DNA from: Nocardioides panacis
Lineage (GTDB): Bacteria > Actinomycetota > Actinomycetes > Propionibacteriales > Nocardioidaceae
Direction: 5' to 3'
DNA length: 64,000 bases
Assembly (NCBI RefSeq): GCF_019039255.1
Contig: NZ_CP077062.1
Coordinates: forward strand, 3,596,001 to 3,660,000
Under the pieces are notes generated by a model. The model made no database searches. It had not been told where the DNA came from and saw nothing but the letters and a program-made list of their open reading frames with translations. The position numbers were made by a program, and so were the translations under genes. Of the stretch, positions 1 through 10,109 are shown piece after piece. Within the stretch, counting starts at the first letter, position 1; each line of letters begins with the position of its first letter.

Positions 1-477
1 GGCGCCCCTGTAGATCAGCGCGAGCTTGTCGTGGTTGTAGAGGATCCGGTTGTCGCCGGAGGCCGCACGGTTGCGGTAGTGGCACTTGTTGGAGCTCCAG
101 GCCCGCACGCAGTTGTACGACGCGGTGCTGGTCAGCGCGTAGTGGCCGCCGGCGGCGTTGAGGCCGTTGCGCAGGTCGAGGAACTGGGTGCTGCCACCCA
201 CCAGGCGGCTCTTGTAGACCGTGCTCTGGTTCGCCTCCTGGATGCCCACCACGTCGAGGCCCTGCCCGAGGATCTGGCTGATGATCGTCCCGCGGCGGTC
301 CTTCCAGACGTGCCGGTCGCCGCTGGCGCCGGGGTCGGCGCTCACCGTGACGATGTTGAACGTGCCGACCCGCAGGTCGGTGCTGGTCCTGGCGGTGGCC
401 GGCGCTCCCGTGCTCACCGTGGCCGCCACGATCGCGCCCAGTGCGCAGAGCGCAGCGGTAACAGTCCGCATTCTCAT
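1..477 (-). CDS. Secreted endonuclease/exonuclease/phosphatase family protein (partial, N-terminal part)
   Basis: The frame reads from an ATG at 477 to the left edge without a stop, giving the first 159 residues. It opens with a signal peptide (MRMRTVTAALCALGAIVAA, then an Ala-rich cleavage region). The mature part begins LRVGTFNIVT and continues with LDVVGIQEANQ; the N of TFN and the E of IQE are the usual metal-binding Asn and Glu of the EEP (DNase I/sphingomyelinase-like) fold. A GAAGGGCA Shine-Dalgarno precedes the start. The C-terminal His/Asp catalytic half lies outside the window, so substrate (nucleic acid, phospholipid or phosphosugar) cannot be judged. The protein is probably exported. 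Confidence 0.8.
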   Translation of the reverse strand, partial: MRMRTVTAALCALGAIVAATVSTGAPATARTSTDLRVGTFNIVTVSADPGASGDRHVWKDRRGTIISQILGQGLDVVGIQEANQSTVYKSRLVGGSTQFLDLRNGLNAAGGHYALTSTASYNCVRAWSSNKCHYRNRAASGDNRILYNHDKLALIYRGA

Positions 478-513
478 TGGTTGCCCTTCGTCGCCCGAGA
501 TGTACTAGAAAGG

Positions 514-529
514 AGTATCGGGCGATACT
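514..529. promoter_or_regulatory. Perfect 16-bp palindrome, candidate operator of the EEP-family gene
   Basis: AGTATCG-GG-CGATACT is a perfect inverted repeat (7-bp arms, 2-bp spacer), 37 bases upstream of the minus-strand start at 477. Position and symmetry fit a repressor or activator site; no regulator gene is adjacent. Confidence 0.4.
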
Positions 530-618
530 AAGGGCCACTTGAGGGCTCTTTCGAACCCAAGAGTGTGACAAGGGGCATTCTTCCGGAAGCTCAGCCTCCG
601 GGCGTCAGGTCCGGAAAG

Positions 619-1230
619 TCAGCGTCCGGACATGATGAGGCTCATGGCCTCGGCGCGGGTCGCCGCGCGGTGCATCGAGCCCCGGACGGCCGAGGTGACC
701 GTCTTGGAGCCCGGCTTGCGCACGCCCCGCATGGTCATGCAGAGGTGCTCGGCCTCGATCACGACGATGGCGCCGCGGGCCTCGAGGATCTCCATCATCG
801 CGTCGGCCACCTGGGTGGTCAGCCGCTCCTGGACCTGGGGGCGCTTGGCGTACACGTCGACCAGCCGGGCCAGCTTGGACAGCCCGGTGATCCGGCCGTT
901 CTCGTTGGGGATGTACCCGACGTGGGCGACCCCGGTGAACGGCACCAGGTGGTGCTCGCACATCGACCACAGCTCGATGTCCTTGACCAGGATCATCTCC
1001 TCGTGGCCGGCGTCGAACGTGGTGGTGAGCACGTCCTCGGCGGCGAGCCGCATCCCGCCGAGCAGCTCCTGGTAGGCCCTGGCGACCCGGGCCGGGGTGT
1101 CGAGCAGACCCTCGCGGTCCGGGTCCTCCCCCACCGCGATCAGCAGCTCGCGGACCGCCGCCTCGGCCCGCGGCCGGTCGAAGTCCGGGATGTCCGGCCG
1201 CGGCTCCTGGCTGATGCGGTCGATCGCCAT
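619..1230 (-). CDS. folE: GTP cyclohydrolase I
   Basis: Converts GTP to 7,8-dihydroneopterin triphosphate, the first step of tetrahydrofolate synthesis; cytosolic, normally a decamer. At 203 residues it has normal family length. The zinc site is visible as SMCEHH (Cys91, His94) and EHLCM (Cys164), and the pterin-binding stretch [20 protein letters not shown] is intact. The ATG starts one base after the ftsH stop (TGAGATG) with no strong Shine-Dalgarno of its own, so translation is probably coupled to ftsH. The ftsH-folE order is common in actinobacteria, often followed by further folate genes; here the next gene downstream is unrelated. Confidence 0.97.
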   Translation of the reverse strand: MAIDRISQEPRPDIPDFDRPRAEAAVRELLIAVGEDPDREGLLDTPARVARAYQELLGGMRLAAEDVLTTTFDAGHEEMILVKDIELWSMCEHHLVPFTGVAHVGYIPNENGRITGLSKLARLVDVYAKRPQVQERLTTQVADAMMEILEARGAIVVIEAEHLCMTMRGVRKPGSKTVTSAVRGSMHRAATRAEAMSLIMSGR

Positions 1231-1231
1231 C

Positions 1232-3238
1232 TCAGTCGGTGCCGCGCACGTTCGGGTCGCCGTGCACGTCGCCGCCGCTGCCGGGGGGCGTCAGGATGAC
1301 CGCACCCTTGGCCTCGTCGGCCGCCACCCCGTTGGCCGCGCTCTTGGGCACCACGACCGGCGGGATGTCCGAGGGCTCCCGGCTGGGCGACCCGGTCCAC
1401 GCGGGACGGGCCGGCCGGCGGCGCAGCGGGACGAAGACCTCGGCGATCTGCGCCTTGTCGAGGGTCTCCTTCTCCAGCAGCGCGGTGACCAGCGAGTCGA
1501 GCACGTCGCGGTTCTCGACCAGGATGTCGAAGGCCTCCTGGTGCGCGTTCGCGAGCAGCGTCTTGGTCTCCTGGTCGACGATCGCGGCAACGTCCTCGGA
1601 GTAGTTGCGCTGGTGCCCCATGTCGCGGCCCAGGAACGGCTCGGAGCTGTTGTCGCCGAGCTTGATTGCGCCCAGCCGCTCGGTCATGCCGTACTCCGTG
1701 ACCATCGCCCGGGCCACCGAGGTGGCCTTGTCGATGTCGTTGCCGGCGCCGGTGGTGGGGTCGTGGAAGACCATCTCCTCGGCGGCCCGGCCGCCGAGCA
1801 TGTAGGCCAGCTTGTCGAGCAGCTCCGAGCGGGTCTGGGAGTACTTGTCCTCGTCGGGCAGCACCATCGTGTAGCCCAGCGCCCGGCCGCGCGGCAGGAT
1901 CGTGACCTTGTGCACCGGGTCGGTGCCGGGCAGCGCCGCGGCCACCAGGGCGTGACCGCCCTCGTGGTAGGCGGTGATGAGCTTCTCCTTCTCGCTCATC
2001 AGCCGGCTGCTGCGCTGCGGACCGGCGATGACGCGGTCGATCGCCTCGTCGAGCACCTCGTTGTCGACCACCTTGAGGTTCTTGCGGGCGGTCAGCAGCG
2101 CGGCCTCGTTGAGCACGTTGGCCAGGTCGGCGCCGGTGAACCCGGGGGTACGACGGGCGACGCTCTTGAGGTCCACGCCGGGGGCCATCGGCTTGCCGCG
2201 CGAGTGCACCTGGAGGATCTGGTGGCGGCCCGCGAGGTCGGGGGCGTCGACGCCGATCTGCCGGTCGAAGCGGCCCGGGCGCAGCAGCGCCGGGTCGAGG
2301 ATGTCGGGACGGTTGGTCGCCGCGATCAGGATGACCCCGCCGCGCACGTCGAAGCCGTCCATCTCCACGAGCAGCTGGTTGAGGGTCTGCTCGCGCTCGT
2401 CGTGGCCGCCGCCCATGCCGGCGCCGCGGTGCCGGCCGACGGCGTCGATCTCGTCGATGAAGACGATCGCCGGGGCGTTCTCCTTGGCCTGCTCGAACAG
2501 GTCGCGCACCCGGGAGGCGCCGACACCGACGAACATCTCCACGAAGTCCGAGCCGGAGATCGAGTAGAACGGGACGCCCGCCTCACCCGCGACCGCGCGG
2601 GCGAGCAGCGTCTTGCCGGTGCCGGGCGGGCCGTAGAGCAGCACACCCTTGGGGATCTTGGCGCCCACGGCCTGGAACTTGGCGGGCTCCTGGAGGAACT
2701 CCTTGATCTCGCCGAGCTCCTCGATGGCCTCCTGGCAGCCGGCGACGTCCGCGAACGTCGTCTTCGGCATGTCCTTGGAGATCAGCTTGGCCTTGGACTT
2801 GGCGAACTGCATGACGCGTCCGCCGCCGCCCTGGACCTGGTTCATCAGGAACAGGAACAGCACGATGATGATCACGAAGGGCAGGAAGGTGGCCAGGATC
2901 TGGCCGAGCAGGCTCGGCTTGGCGACCTTGGTCTGGTAGTCCTCGATCGACCCGTTCTTCACGCCGGCCTCGGCCGCGTTGATCAGGTCGCGCTGCTGAC
3001 CGGCGACCCACGACGAGGTGACCTTCTTGCCGTTGTCGAGCTCGGCCTGGATGGTCTGGTCGCGGTCGATGAACGTGACCGTCTTGACCGTCCCGTCGCT
3101 GATGTAGCCACTCATCTTGGAGGTGTCGATCTCCTGGTACCCGCCGTTGGGCGCGAGGTACTGCAGGGCGATGAGCACGCCCACCACGGCGACGACGATC
3201 CACAGCCAGGGACCCCGGAAGATTCTTTTGACGTCCAT
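1232..3238 (-). CDS. ftsH: ATP-dependent zinc metalloprotease FtsH
   Basis: Membrane-anchored AAA+ protease that degrades misfolded membrane proteins and short-lived regulators. The 668 residues show TM helix 1 (about 11-28), an extracytoplasmic domain (30-110), TM helix 2 (about 114-133), Walker A GPPGTGKT (203-210), Walker B VFIDEID (259-265), the second region of homology ending RPGRFDRQI (320-328), and the zinc motif HEGGH (425-429) with third ligand Asp501 in GNDIDKAT. The Gly at the third position of HEGGH replaces the more usual Ala and is tolerated by HEXXH. The tail (about 610-668) is Pro/Ala-rich and probably disordered. Start: ATG at 3238, with an unusual leader (see 3239-3265). 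Followed at once by folE. Confidence 0.97.
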   Translation of the reverse strand: MDVKRIFRGPWLWIVVAVVGVLIALQYLAPNGGYQEIDTSKMSGYISDGTVKTVTFIDRDQTIQAELDNGKKVTSSWVAGQQRDLINAAEAGVKNGSIEDYQTKVAKPSLLGQILATFLPFVIIIVLFLFLMNQVQGGGGRVMQFAKSKAKLISKDMPKTTFADVAGCQEAIEELGEIKEFLQEPAKFQAVGAKIPKGVLLYGPPGTGKTLLARAVAGEAGVPFYSISGSDFVEMFVGVGASRVRDLFEQAKENAPAIVFIDEIDAVGRHRGAGMGGGHDEREQTLNQLLVEMDGFDVRGGVILIAATNRPDILDPALLRPGRFDRQIGVDAPDLAGRHQILQVHSRGKPMAPGVDLKSVARRTPGFTGADLANVLNEAALLTARKNLKVVDNEVLDEAIDRVIAGPQRSSRLMSEKEKLITAYHEGGHALVAAALPGTDPVHKVTILPRGRALGYTMVLPDEDKYSQTRSELLDKLAYMLGGRAAEEMVFHDPTTGAGNDIDKATSVARAMVTEYGMTERLGAIKLGDNSSEPFLGRDMGHQRNYSEDVAAIVDQETKTLLANAHQEAFDILVENRDVLDSLVTALLEKETLDKAQIAEVFVPLRRRPARPAWTGSPSREPSDIPPVVVPKSAANGVAADEAKGAVILTPPGSGGDVHGDPNVRGTD

Positions 3239-3265
3239 GTTTCGGGGTCTAGACCCCGACCTCCT
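3239..3265 (-). promoter_or_regulatory. ftsH translation-initiation hairpin separating Shine-Dalgarno from start codon
   Basis: Reading toward ftsH, a consensus AGGAGG (3265-3260) is followed by an 18-base perfect palindrome (3259-3242; halves TCGGGGTCT and AGACCCCGA), then AAC and the ATG. The linear distance from AGGAGG to ATG is 21 bases, too far for normal initiation. If the palindrome folds, the gap shrinks to a normal effective spacing. No in-frame start lies closer to the AGGAGG. Seen directly: sequence and spacing. Inferred: folding and its effect on translation. Confidence 0.5.
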
Positions 3266-3374
3266 GACAGCTCAGACCAACGACGACACGACCGTACACG
3301 CGGAGTACAACGAACCGGACCACGCCGTCCGTTCCACCTATTGTCCCCCGTGGCCTGTGAGCCGCGTCTCCGGG

Positions 3375-3926
<552 letters not shown>

Positions 3927-3930
3927 GGCG

Positions 3931-4920
3931 TCAGCCTGCCACAGGGGTTCGGCGGAACCCCAGCCAGTCCCCGTCGCGGAACGCGGTCAGGTGACCGGGC
4001 AGCCGGACCTGCTTGCCGCGGACCGGGCCGGGCGGTCCCGGCACCAGCTCGGCCATCGCCAGCACGTGCACCCGGAACAGCTCGGCGTCGGGGCAGCCCG
4101 CGGCCAGGGCGGCCCGCCGGAGCACCCGGACCACGACCGCCCGCGGCTGCGCGGCCAGCCGGGAGCACGCGAGCGCCCCGTCCCGGTCGACCTCGCGGAG
4201 CACCGCGTCGGCGAGACCGTCCAGGGCGGCGGAGTCCTCGCGGAGCTGGTCGGCGGTGCGGGCCAGGGCCACGGCGACCCCCGGTCCCAGCTCCCGCTCG
4301 AGGACCGGCAGCACCTCGTGCCGCACCCGGGACCGGGTGAAACGTGGGTCCTCGTTGTGCGGGTCGGTCCAGAACCCGATTCCCTCGTCGCGGCAGGCCA
4401 CCTCCGTCTGGGCGCGCGTCACGTCGAGGAGGGGCCGGCGGTAGGGGCCGAAGGCGGGGCGCATCCCGGACAGCGACCGGCTCCCCGAGCCGCGGGTCAG
4501 CCCGAGCAGCACGGTCTCGGCCTGGTCGTCGAGGGTGTGCCCGAGCAGGACGACGTCGGACCCGCTGCGCTGCGCGACCTCGGCCAGCACGGCGTACCTC
4601 GCCTCGCGGGCGGCGGCCTCGGGGCCCTGGCCGGCGGCGCTCACCGCGACCCGCACCGAGACGGTCTCGTCGACGCCGAGCGACGCCATCTGCGCGACCA
4701 CCGAGGCCGCGTGGGCCGCGGAGCCCGCCTGCAGCCCGTGGTCGACGGTCACCCCGACGACGTGCCGGGCGGTGCGCCGCGCCTCGAAGACGGTGGCCGC
4801 CAGCAGCGCGAGGGAGTCCGCGCCGCCGGAGCAGGCCACCAGCACCACCCCGTCCTCGACGTCGGCCAGGCAGCGGCGGACGGCGAGCCGGACCGCGGCG
4901 ACGGCCGGGGGCAGCGTCAC
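3931..4920 (-). CDS. tilS: tRNA(Ile)-lysidine synthetase
   Basis: ATP-dependent ligase that converts cytidine 34 of the CAU-anticodon tRNA-Ile to lysidine, changing its codon from AUG to AUA. A GTG start at 4920 gives 329 residues. The PP-loop ATP pyrophosphatase motif ACSGGADSLAL is near residues 30-40, and LLGHTLDDQAETVLLGLTRGSG plus the LLDVTRAQTEVACRDEGIGFWTDP stretch are diagnostic. The same frame stays open upstream into the metalloprotease gene, so a caller could wrongly fuse the two; the GTG directly after the upstream TAG stop marks the real start. Part of the tilS-hpt pair. Confidence 0.93.
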   Translation of the reverse strand: MTLPPAVAAVRLAVRRCLADVEDGVVLVACSGGADSLALLAATVFEARRTARHVVGVTVDHGLQAGSAAHAASVVAQMASLGVDETVSVRVAVSAAGQGPEAAAREARYAVLAEVAQRSGSDVVLLGHTLDDQAETVLLGLTRGSGSRSLSGMRPAFGPYRRPLLDVTRAQTEVACRDEGIGFWTDPHNEDPRFTRSRVRHEVLPVLERELGPGVAVALARTADQLREDSAALDGLADAVLREVDRDGALACSRLAAQPRAVVVRVLRRAALAAGCPDAELFRVHVLAMAELVPGPPGPVRGKQVRLPGHLTAFRDGDWLGFRRTPVAG

Positions 4921-4922
4921 GG

Positions 4923-6006
4923 CTAGCCGTGCACGCGGCGGACCCAGGCCTCCGGGTCGCCGATCTCGTCCTTGGACGGGAGGTGCGCCGCCTCGGACCA
5001 GACCGCGTTGAAGCCGTCCATCCCGACCCGGTCGATGGCGCCGCGCACGAACTTCGCGCCGTCGCGGTACTGCGCCATCTTGGCGTCGAGGCCGAGGAGC
5101 CGCCGCAGCAGCCGGTCGCCGGGACCGGCGCCCTTGCGGCGCTTGTTGAAGGTCGTGCGGATGTGCTCGACGCTCGGGATCACCGAGGGGCCGACCCCGT
5201 CCATGACCACGTCGGCGTGCCCCTCGAGCAGCGACATCACCCCGGTCAGCCGCTCCATGACGACCCGCTGCTCGGGGGTGGAGAACAGGTCGAGCAGGCT
5301 GACGTCCCCGTCGCCGCGGACCAGGTCGCCCATCCGCTTGACCGCGTCCCCGACCATCGCGGCGATCTTGGCGGGGTCGAGGTCCACGGCGCCGACGAGG
5401 TTCTCGATCTCGCCGTGGATGTGGTCCTTCATCCAGGGCACCGCGGTGAACTGCACCCGGTGGGTCTCCTCGTGCAGGCAGACCCACAACCGGAAGTCCG
5501 TGGGGTCGACGCCGAGCTCCTGCTCGACGTGCACGATGTTCGGGGCCACCAGCAGCAGCCGGCCGGCGGCCGGACCGGCGTCGCCGGCCAGGCCCGGGCC
5601 GGAGTAGAACGGGTCGAACTGGCCGAGCACCTTCGAGGACATGGAAGCCGAGCAGGCCGCCGACCTCGAGGCCGGTGACCTTGGACCCGACCGCGTCGGT
5701 GACCGCGTTGGGGGTCGAGCCGCGGCGCGCCTGGAGCTTGTCGACGAGCGGGCCCATCACCTGGGCGAAGCCGTCGGCGTTGGCCTGGATCCAGCCGGTC
5801 CGGTCCACCACCAGCACGGGTGCGGTCCGCTCGGAGGCCACCAGGCCGGTGAACTCGGCGACCAGCCCGGTCGAGCGGTCGGCGTCGGCCTTGAGCTCCG
5901 CGACCACCGCGTCGGCGTCCGGACGGGTGATCGCCGGCCCCGGGCCGGCGATCCGGGAGGCGGCGGAGACGGCGAGGTCCCAGTCGATCATGGTGCGTCC
6001 TGACAT
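4923..6006 (-). pseudogene. Zinc-dependent metalloprotease (DUF2342, F420-associated family), interrupted by one frameshift
   Basis: The N-terminal part (MSGRTMIDWDLAVSAASRIA onward) reads from 6006 to about 5643, and the C-terminal part continues in another frame from 5642 to 4923. At the junction the family's usual GFLSS-K/R-VLGQ sequence is restored by removing one base (the T at 5642 on the plus strand). Together they make about 361 residues of the actinobacterial metalloprotease family often annotated as F420 biosynthesis-associated. The zinc motif is LHEETH (HEXXH), with a downstream Glu in LEGHADVVMDG. Both halves look well conserved, so the lesion is recent or a base-calling error; it is not in a homopolymer. 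Between dacB (9-base gap) and tilS (2-base gap). Confidence 0.85.
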
Positions 6007-6015
6007 GCTCCGACC

Positions 6016-7476
6016 CTACGGGGTGGCTGCGCAGGTGCAGCCGGCCAGCGCTGCGGAGATCTCGTCGAGCAGGGACCGCGCGGCCAGCGTGTTCGGCAGC
6101 CGCACCCGGTCCGCGATGGCGACGAAGCCCAGCACCGCCCCGTCCACCGTGGTCACCGTGCCGGTCAGCCCGTGCACCCCGGTCAGGGTGCCGGTCTTCG
6201 CCCGGACGGTGCCCAGCCCGGCCCGGTCCCCGGTCTGGAACCGGTAGGCCAGGGAGCCGGTGAACCCGGCCACCGGCAGGTCGGCGACCACGCTGCGCAG
6301 CCCGGGGTGCTCGGGAGCGGAGGCGGTGGCGATCACCGACAGCAGCGTCCCCGGGGTGATCAGGTCGTGCCGGGACAGCCCGCTGCCGTCGTACACCCGG
6401 TCCCCGGTCAGGTCGACGCCCAGCCGGGTGAGCACCGACCGGACGGCGCGGGCGCCGCCCGCGAAGGAGCCGGGCCGGCCCTCGGCCAGCGCCACCTGGC
6501 GGGACAGCACCTCGGCGCCCTCGTTGTCGCTGACCTCGAGCACGTGCTGGACGACCTGGGCGAGCGGGGCGCCCTGGACCGAGGCGAGGTCCTGGGCGCC
6601 GTCGGCGGCCGGCCCCGGGGACGGCCGGCCGAGCACGGTGATCCCGCGCCGGCGCAGGGCGTCCGCGAACACCTGGGCCGCCGCGGCGGCCGGGTCGGCG
6701 CTGCGCCCGGCGAGCCCGGTGCGCTCCCGGCCCTCGTCGACCCACAGCGGCGAGATCGGGCTGACCACGGCGTCGGGGACGTAGGAGGGCTCCCAGCGCG
6801 GGTTCACCGCCGGACCGGCGAACAGCGAGGTGTCGTAGCCGAGCCGGACCCGCGACCGGCCGACCGCGCGGAGCCCGCGGGCGGTGGCCCGGGCCAGGGT
6901 GTCCAGGTCGGCGCGGGCCGGGTAGGTGCCGTCCGGGTCGCCGGCGGTGCGGCCGAGCAGCGGGTCGCCGCCGCCGACCAGCACGATGCGGGGCGAGGAC
7001 GGCGTCGCGACCACCCGGGTGGTGAAGCGGTGGTCGGGACCCAGGGCCTCGAGCGCCGCGGTGGCGGTGAGCATCTTCAGCGTCGAGGCCGGGGTCACCA
7101 GCCGGGCGCCGTGCCGGTAGACCACGGTGCCGTCGGGGAGCTGGGCGACGTCGACCGCGACGTGCCGGCCGAGCCGGCGGTCCGCGACCAGCGCAGCCAC
7201 CGCCCGTCGTACGGCGGCGGGGTCGACGGGCACGGCCGCGGAGGTCGGCGCGACCGCGGCGGCAGGCCGGGCGGCGGGCAGCTCGAGCCCCGGGGGCGGG
7301 AGCACCTGCGCCGGCTGGGTCACCGGGGACGGGAAGTCGAACCCGAACCAGCGGGCGCCGAGGTCGAAACGGAAGGTCAGGCCGGCCGCGACCAGGACCA
7401 GCACGACCAGGCCGGCGGTGCTCCGGCGGAACCACCGGGAGCGGTCGCGGACGTGTGCTGCGTCACGTTCCGGCAC
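6016..7476 (-). CDS. dacB: D-alanyl-D-alanine carboxypeptidase/endopeptidase (PBP4 type)
   Basis: Serine-type enzyme that trims or cleaves peptidoglycan cross-links outside the membrane. I prefer the GTG at 7476 because GGGAGGG sits 6 bases upstream; the GTG at 7521 is in frame, has a poorer site and would crowd the divergent ppa. From 7476 it has 486 residues: a short cytoplasmic stretch, one N-terminal TM/signal anchor (about 21-37), then the PBP motifs STLK (131-134), SDN (316-318) and KTG (427-429) in the normal PBP4 order, with the large insert between the first two. Followed 9 bases later by the metalloprotease gene. Confidence 0.93.
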   Translation of the reverse strand: MPERDAAHVRDRSRWFRRSTAGLVVLVLVAAGLTFRFDLGARWFGFDFPSPVTQPAQVLPPPGLELPAARPAAAVAPTSAAVPVDPAAVRRAVAALVADRRLGRHVAVDVAQLPDGTVVYRHGARLVTPASTLKMLTATAALEALGPDHRFTTRVVATPSSPRIVLVGGGDPLLGRTAGDPDGTYPARADLDTLARATARGLRAVGRSRVRLGYDTSLFAGPAVNPRWEPSYVPDAVVSPISPLWVDEGRERTGLAGRSADPAAAAAQVFADALRRRGITVLGRPSPGPAADGAQDLASVQGAPLAQVVQHVLEVSDNEGAEVLSRQVALAEGRPGSFAGGARAVRSVLTRLGVDLTGDRVYDGSGLSRHDLITPGTLLSVIATASAPEHPGLRSVVADLPVAGFTGSLAYRFQTGDRAGLGTVRAKTGTLTGVHGLTGTVTTVDGAVLGFVAIADRVRLPNTLAARSLLDEISAALAGCTCAATP

Positions 7477-7559
7477 CTCGAACCCTCCCGGCTCCTCGTT
7501 CCCGACGTTCGTGCGGGACACTTATCGAAGCAGACCGCGGCAGTCATGGAGGAAGTGCA

Positions 7560-8090
7560 GTGGAGTTCGACGTCCTGGTAGAGATCCCCAAGGGTCAGCG
7601 CAACAAGTACGAGGTCGACCACGAGTCGGGTCGTATCCGTCTCGACCGGACGCTGTTCACCTCCACGCAGTACCCCGCCGACTACGGCTACATCGAGGAC
7701 ACCCTCGGTCTGGACGGCGACCCGCTCGACGCGCTGGTGCTGCTGCAGGAGCCGACGTTCCCGGGCTGCCTGATCAAGTGCCGCGCGATCGGCATGTTCC
7801 GGATGACCGACGAGGCCGGCGGCGACGACAAGGTGCTGTGCGTCCCCGCGACGGACCCGCGCCTGGAGCACCTGCGCGACATCAGCCACGTCTCCAAGTT
7901 CGACCGCCTGGAGATCCAGCACTTCTTCGAGGTCTACAAGGACCTCGAGCCCGGCAAGTCCGTCGAGGGCGCCAACTGGGTGGGTCGCACCGAGGCCGAG
8001 GCCGAGGTCGTCGCGTCGTTCCAGCGGGTCAAGGACCTGGGCCGGCCGATGCCCACCACCCGCGCGCAGGGCGCTCCCAACCCGCACTGA
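7560..8090 (+). CDS. ppa: Inorganic pyrophosphatase, family I
   Basis: Hydrolyses pyrophosphate released by biosynthetic reactions; cytosolic, Mg-dependent. The GTG start at 7560 is fixed by GGAGGAA ending 5 bases upstream and by the family N-terminus (M)[19 protein letters not shown]. The 176-residue length is normal for actinobacteria. The signature [11 protein letters not shown] and the active-site residues of [11 protein letters not shown] are intact. Transcribed divergently from dacB. Probably constitutive. Confidence 0.97.
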   Translation: MEFDVLVEIPKGQRNKYEVDHESGRIRLDRTLFTSTQYPADYGYIEDTLGLDGDPLDALVLLQEPTFPGCLIKCRAIGMFRMTDEAGGDDKVLCVPATDPRLEHLRDISHVSKFDRLEIQHFFEVYKDLEPGKSVEGANWVGRTEAEAEVVASFQRVKDLGRPMPTTRAQGAPNPH

Positions 8091-8101
8091 TCGCGCCCGC
8101 C

Positions 8102-10054
8102 TCAGCTGCCGGAGAACTCCAGCAGCTCGGTGCGGAGCATCTCGCGCGGGATCCCGAAGGCGTCGACGAGCTGCTGGGCCAGCGGGCGCAGCCGGCGGCC
8201 CAGCTCGTTGACCTGGGCCGTGACGGCCTTCGCCCGCGCCCCGGAGAGCCGGCCGTGCTCGAGGAACCAGCCGCGGTCGGCCTCCACGCCGCTGAGCGCG
8301 GAGAGGTCGCACAGCAGCTTGAGCGCGTCCCGGTTCGGGCCGGCCTCGACGGTCGCGAGCTTGTCGAGGAACGCCTCGAGCACGATCCGCTCGACGTGCG
8401 CGTGGGCCGCGCCGATGACGTGGTCCTGGCAGCGACTGAACACCTCGGCCGGGTCGGTCCCGGCGTCGATACCGCTCTTGAGCCGTCGGGCCAGGGAGGC
8501 CAGCAGGTGCTCCTCGCGCCAGGTCAGCAGCTCGAGCTGGTAGCGGCTGTCCAGCAGGTCCGGGACCTCCTCGGCCGTCCGGCCGCCCACCGGCACCACG
8601 TCGCGCAGCCGCTCCAGGACCGAGCGGGCGTTGGTGCGCTCGAGCACCGTCTCCACCGCCGTGGACGCCACGAACCGCACCAGCCCGATCTGGTCGAGGT
8701 CCTCGAAGGAGTCCTTGTAGTCGGTGAGCAGGCCCTTGGCGACCAGCTGCATCAGGATCGTGTTGTCGCCCTCGAAGGTGGTGAACACGTCCGTGTCGGC
8801 GCGCAGCGCGTCGAACCGGTTCACCGACAGGTAGCCGGCCCCGCCGCACGCCTCGCGGCACTCCTGGATGGTCCGGGACGCGTGCCAGGTGCCCAGCGCC
8901 TTGGTGCCGGCCGCGCGTGACTCCAGCGCCCGGCGGGCCAGCTCGGCGGCCCCCTCCTCCTCGATGTCGGAGAACGCTGCGTGCAGGTCGGCGGCCACCC
9001 GCTCCTGGGCGAAGTGCAGCGCGTAGGTGCGGGCCAGCAGCGGGAACAGCCGGCGCTGGTGCATGCCGTAGTCGAGGAGCACCTCCTCGGTGCCGGAGCC
9101 CGGGTTGCCGAACTGCCGGCGCCGCTGGGCGTACTCCACGGCGATCGCCAGCGCCACCTTGGAGGCGTTGACCGCCGCCCCGCCCACGCACACCCGGCCC
9201 TGCACCAGGGTGCCGAGCATGGTGAAGAACCTCCGGTTGGCGTTCTCGATGCCGGAGGTGTAGCGGCCGTCCTCGGTGACCGCGGCGTAGCGGTCCAGCA
9301 GGTCGGTGCGCGCGACCCGCACCGAGTCGAACCAGAGGCGTCCGTTGTCCACGCCGTTGAGGCCGATCTTGGGCCCGCAGTCCTCGATGCGCACGCCGGG
9401 CGCCGGCTCGCCGCGGTCGTCGCGGATCCGGACCACGAACGCGTGCACGCCGTGCGACTCCTCGCCCACCACGAGCTGGGCGAACACGACCGCGTGGCTG
9501 GCGTGCCGGGCGGCGTTGCCGATGTAGTCCTTGCGGGCCCGGTCGTCCGGGGTGTCGAGGACGAACTCGCCGGTCCCCGCGTCGTACGTCGCGGTGGTGC
9601 CGAGCGCCTGCACGTTGGAGCCGTGGCCGGACTCCGTCATCGCGAAGCAGCCGAGCAGCCGACCGTGGATCAGGTCGTCGAGGTAGGCCTCGTGGTGCGG
9701 CCGGGTGCCGAGCTGCAGGATCGCGCCGCCGAACAGGCCGAACTGGACGCCCACCTTGACCACCACCGACAGGTCCCCGAGCGCGAGCGTCTCGAAGGCC
9801 GCCACCGAGGCTCCGACGTCGCCGCCGCCGCCGTACTCCGCGGGGAAGCCGAAGCCGGTCTGCCCCGTGGCCGCCATCTCCTGGACGACCTCGAGGACGC
9901 GTTCGCGGAACTCGTCGCGGGGCAGCGTCCGCTGGTCCTCGAGGATGCCGGCGTGCGCGGCGAGGTTGCTCCGGACCAGGGCACGCACCTCGGCGTACTT
10001 CCCGTCCAGGGTCGCGGTCAGGGCAGGGACGTCGAGCACGTCGCGGTCGGCCAT
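8102..10054 (-). CDS. Acyl-CoA oxidase/dehydrogenase family flavoprotein
   Basis: FAD enzyme that introduces the 2,3-trans double bond into acyl-CoA. At 650 residues it matches the two-subdomain acyl-CoA oxidase layout rather than a 380-residue dehydrogenase. Visible landmarks: CFAMTESGHGSNVQALGTTA (FAD/substrate loop), GGAGYLSVNRF, and TDVFTTFEGDNTILMQ, in which the Glu of FEGDN is the expected catalytic base. A C-terminal helical domain (about 480-650) is typical of ACOX. Whether it uses oxygen or an electron-transfer flavoprotein cannot be told from sequence. Convergent with ppa (11-base gap). Probable role: fatty acid beta-oxidation. Confidence 0.88.
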   Translation of the reverse strand: MADRDVLDVPALTATLDGKYAEVRALVRSNLAAHAGILEDQRTLPRDEFRERVLEVVQEMAATGQTGFGFPAEYGGGGDVGASVAAFETLALGDLSVVVKVGVQFGLFGGAILQLGTRPHHEAYLDDLIHGRLLGCFAMTESGHGSNVQALGTTATYDAGTGEFVLDTPDDRARKDYIGNAARHASHAVVFAQLVVGEESHGVHAFVVRIRDDRGEPAPGVRIEDCGPKIGLNGVDNGRLWFDSVRVARTDLLDRYAAVTEDGRYTSGIENANRRFFTMLGTLVQGRVCVGGAAVNASKVALAIAVEYAQRRRQFGNPGSGTEEVLLDYGMHQRRLFPLLARTYALHFAQERVAADLHAAFSDIEEEGAAELARRALESRAAGTKALGTWHASRTIQECREACGGAGYLSVNRFDALRADTDVFTTFEGDNTILMQLVAKGLLTDYKDSFEDLDQIGLVRFVASTAVETVLERTNARSVLERLRDVVPVGGRTAEEVPDLLDSRYQLELLTWREEHLLASLARRLKSGIDAGTDPAEVFSRCQDHVIGAAHAHVERIVLEAFLDKLATVEAGPNRDALKLLCDLSALSGVEADRGWFLEHGRLSGARAKAVTAQVNELGRRLRPLAQQLVDAFGIPREMLRTELLEFSGS

Positions 10055-10109
10055 GCCCTCATGCTTCCACCCCGGGCCGGGCTCGAACCGTGCAACTTGT
10101 CACACGGGG

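Noticed and set aside
5636-5646. Programmed frameshift in the metalloprotease gene
   Set aside because: No slippery heptamer or downstream structure is evident; a single inserted base explains the junction better.
3931-6006. Apparent 691-residue fusion of metalloprotease and TilS
   Set aside because: The frame stays open by chance after the metalloprotease frameshift; the two proteins are separate in all families I know.
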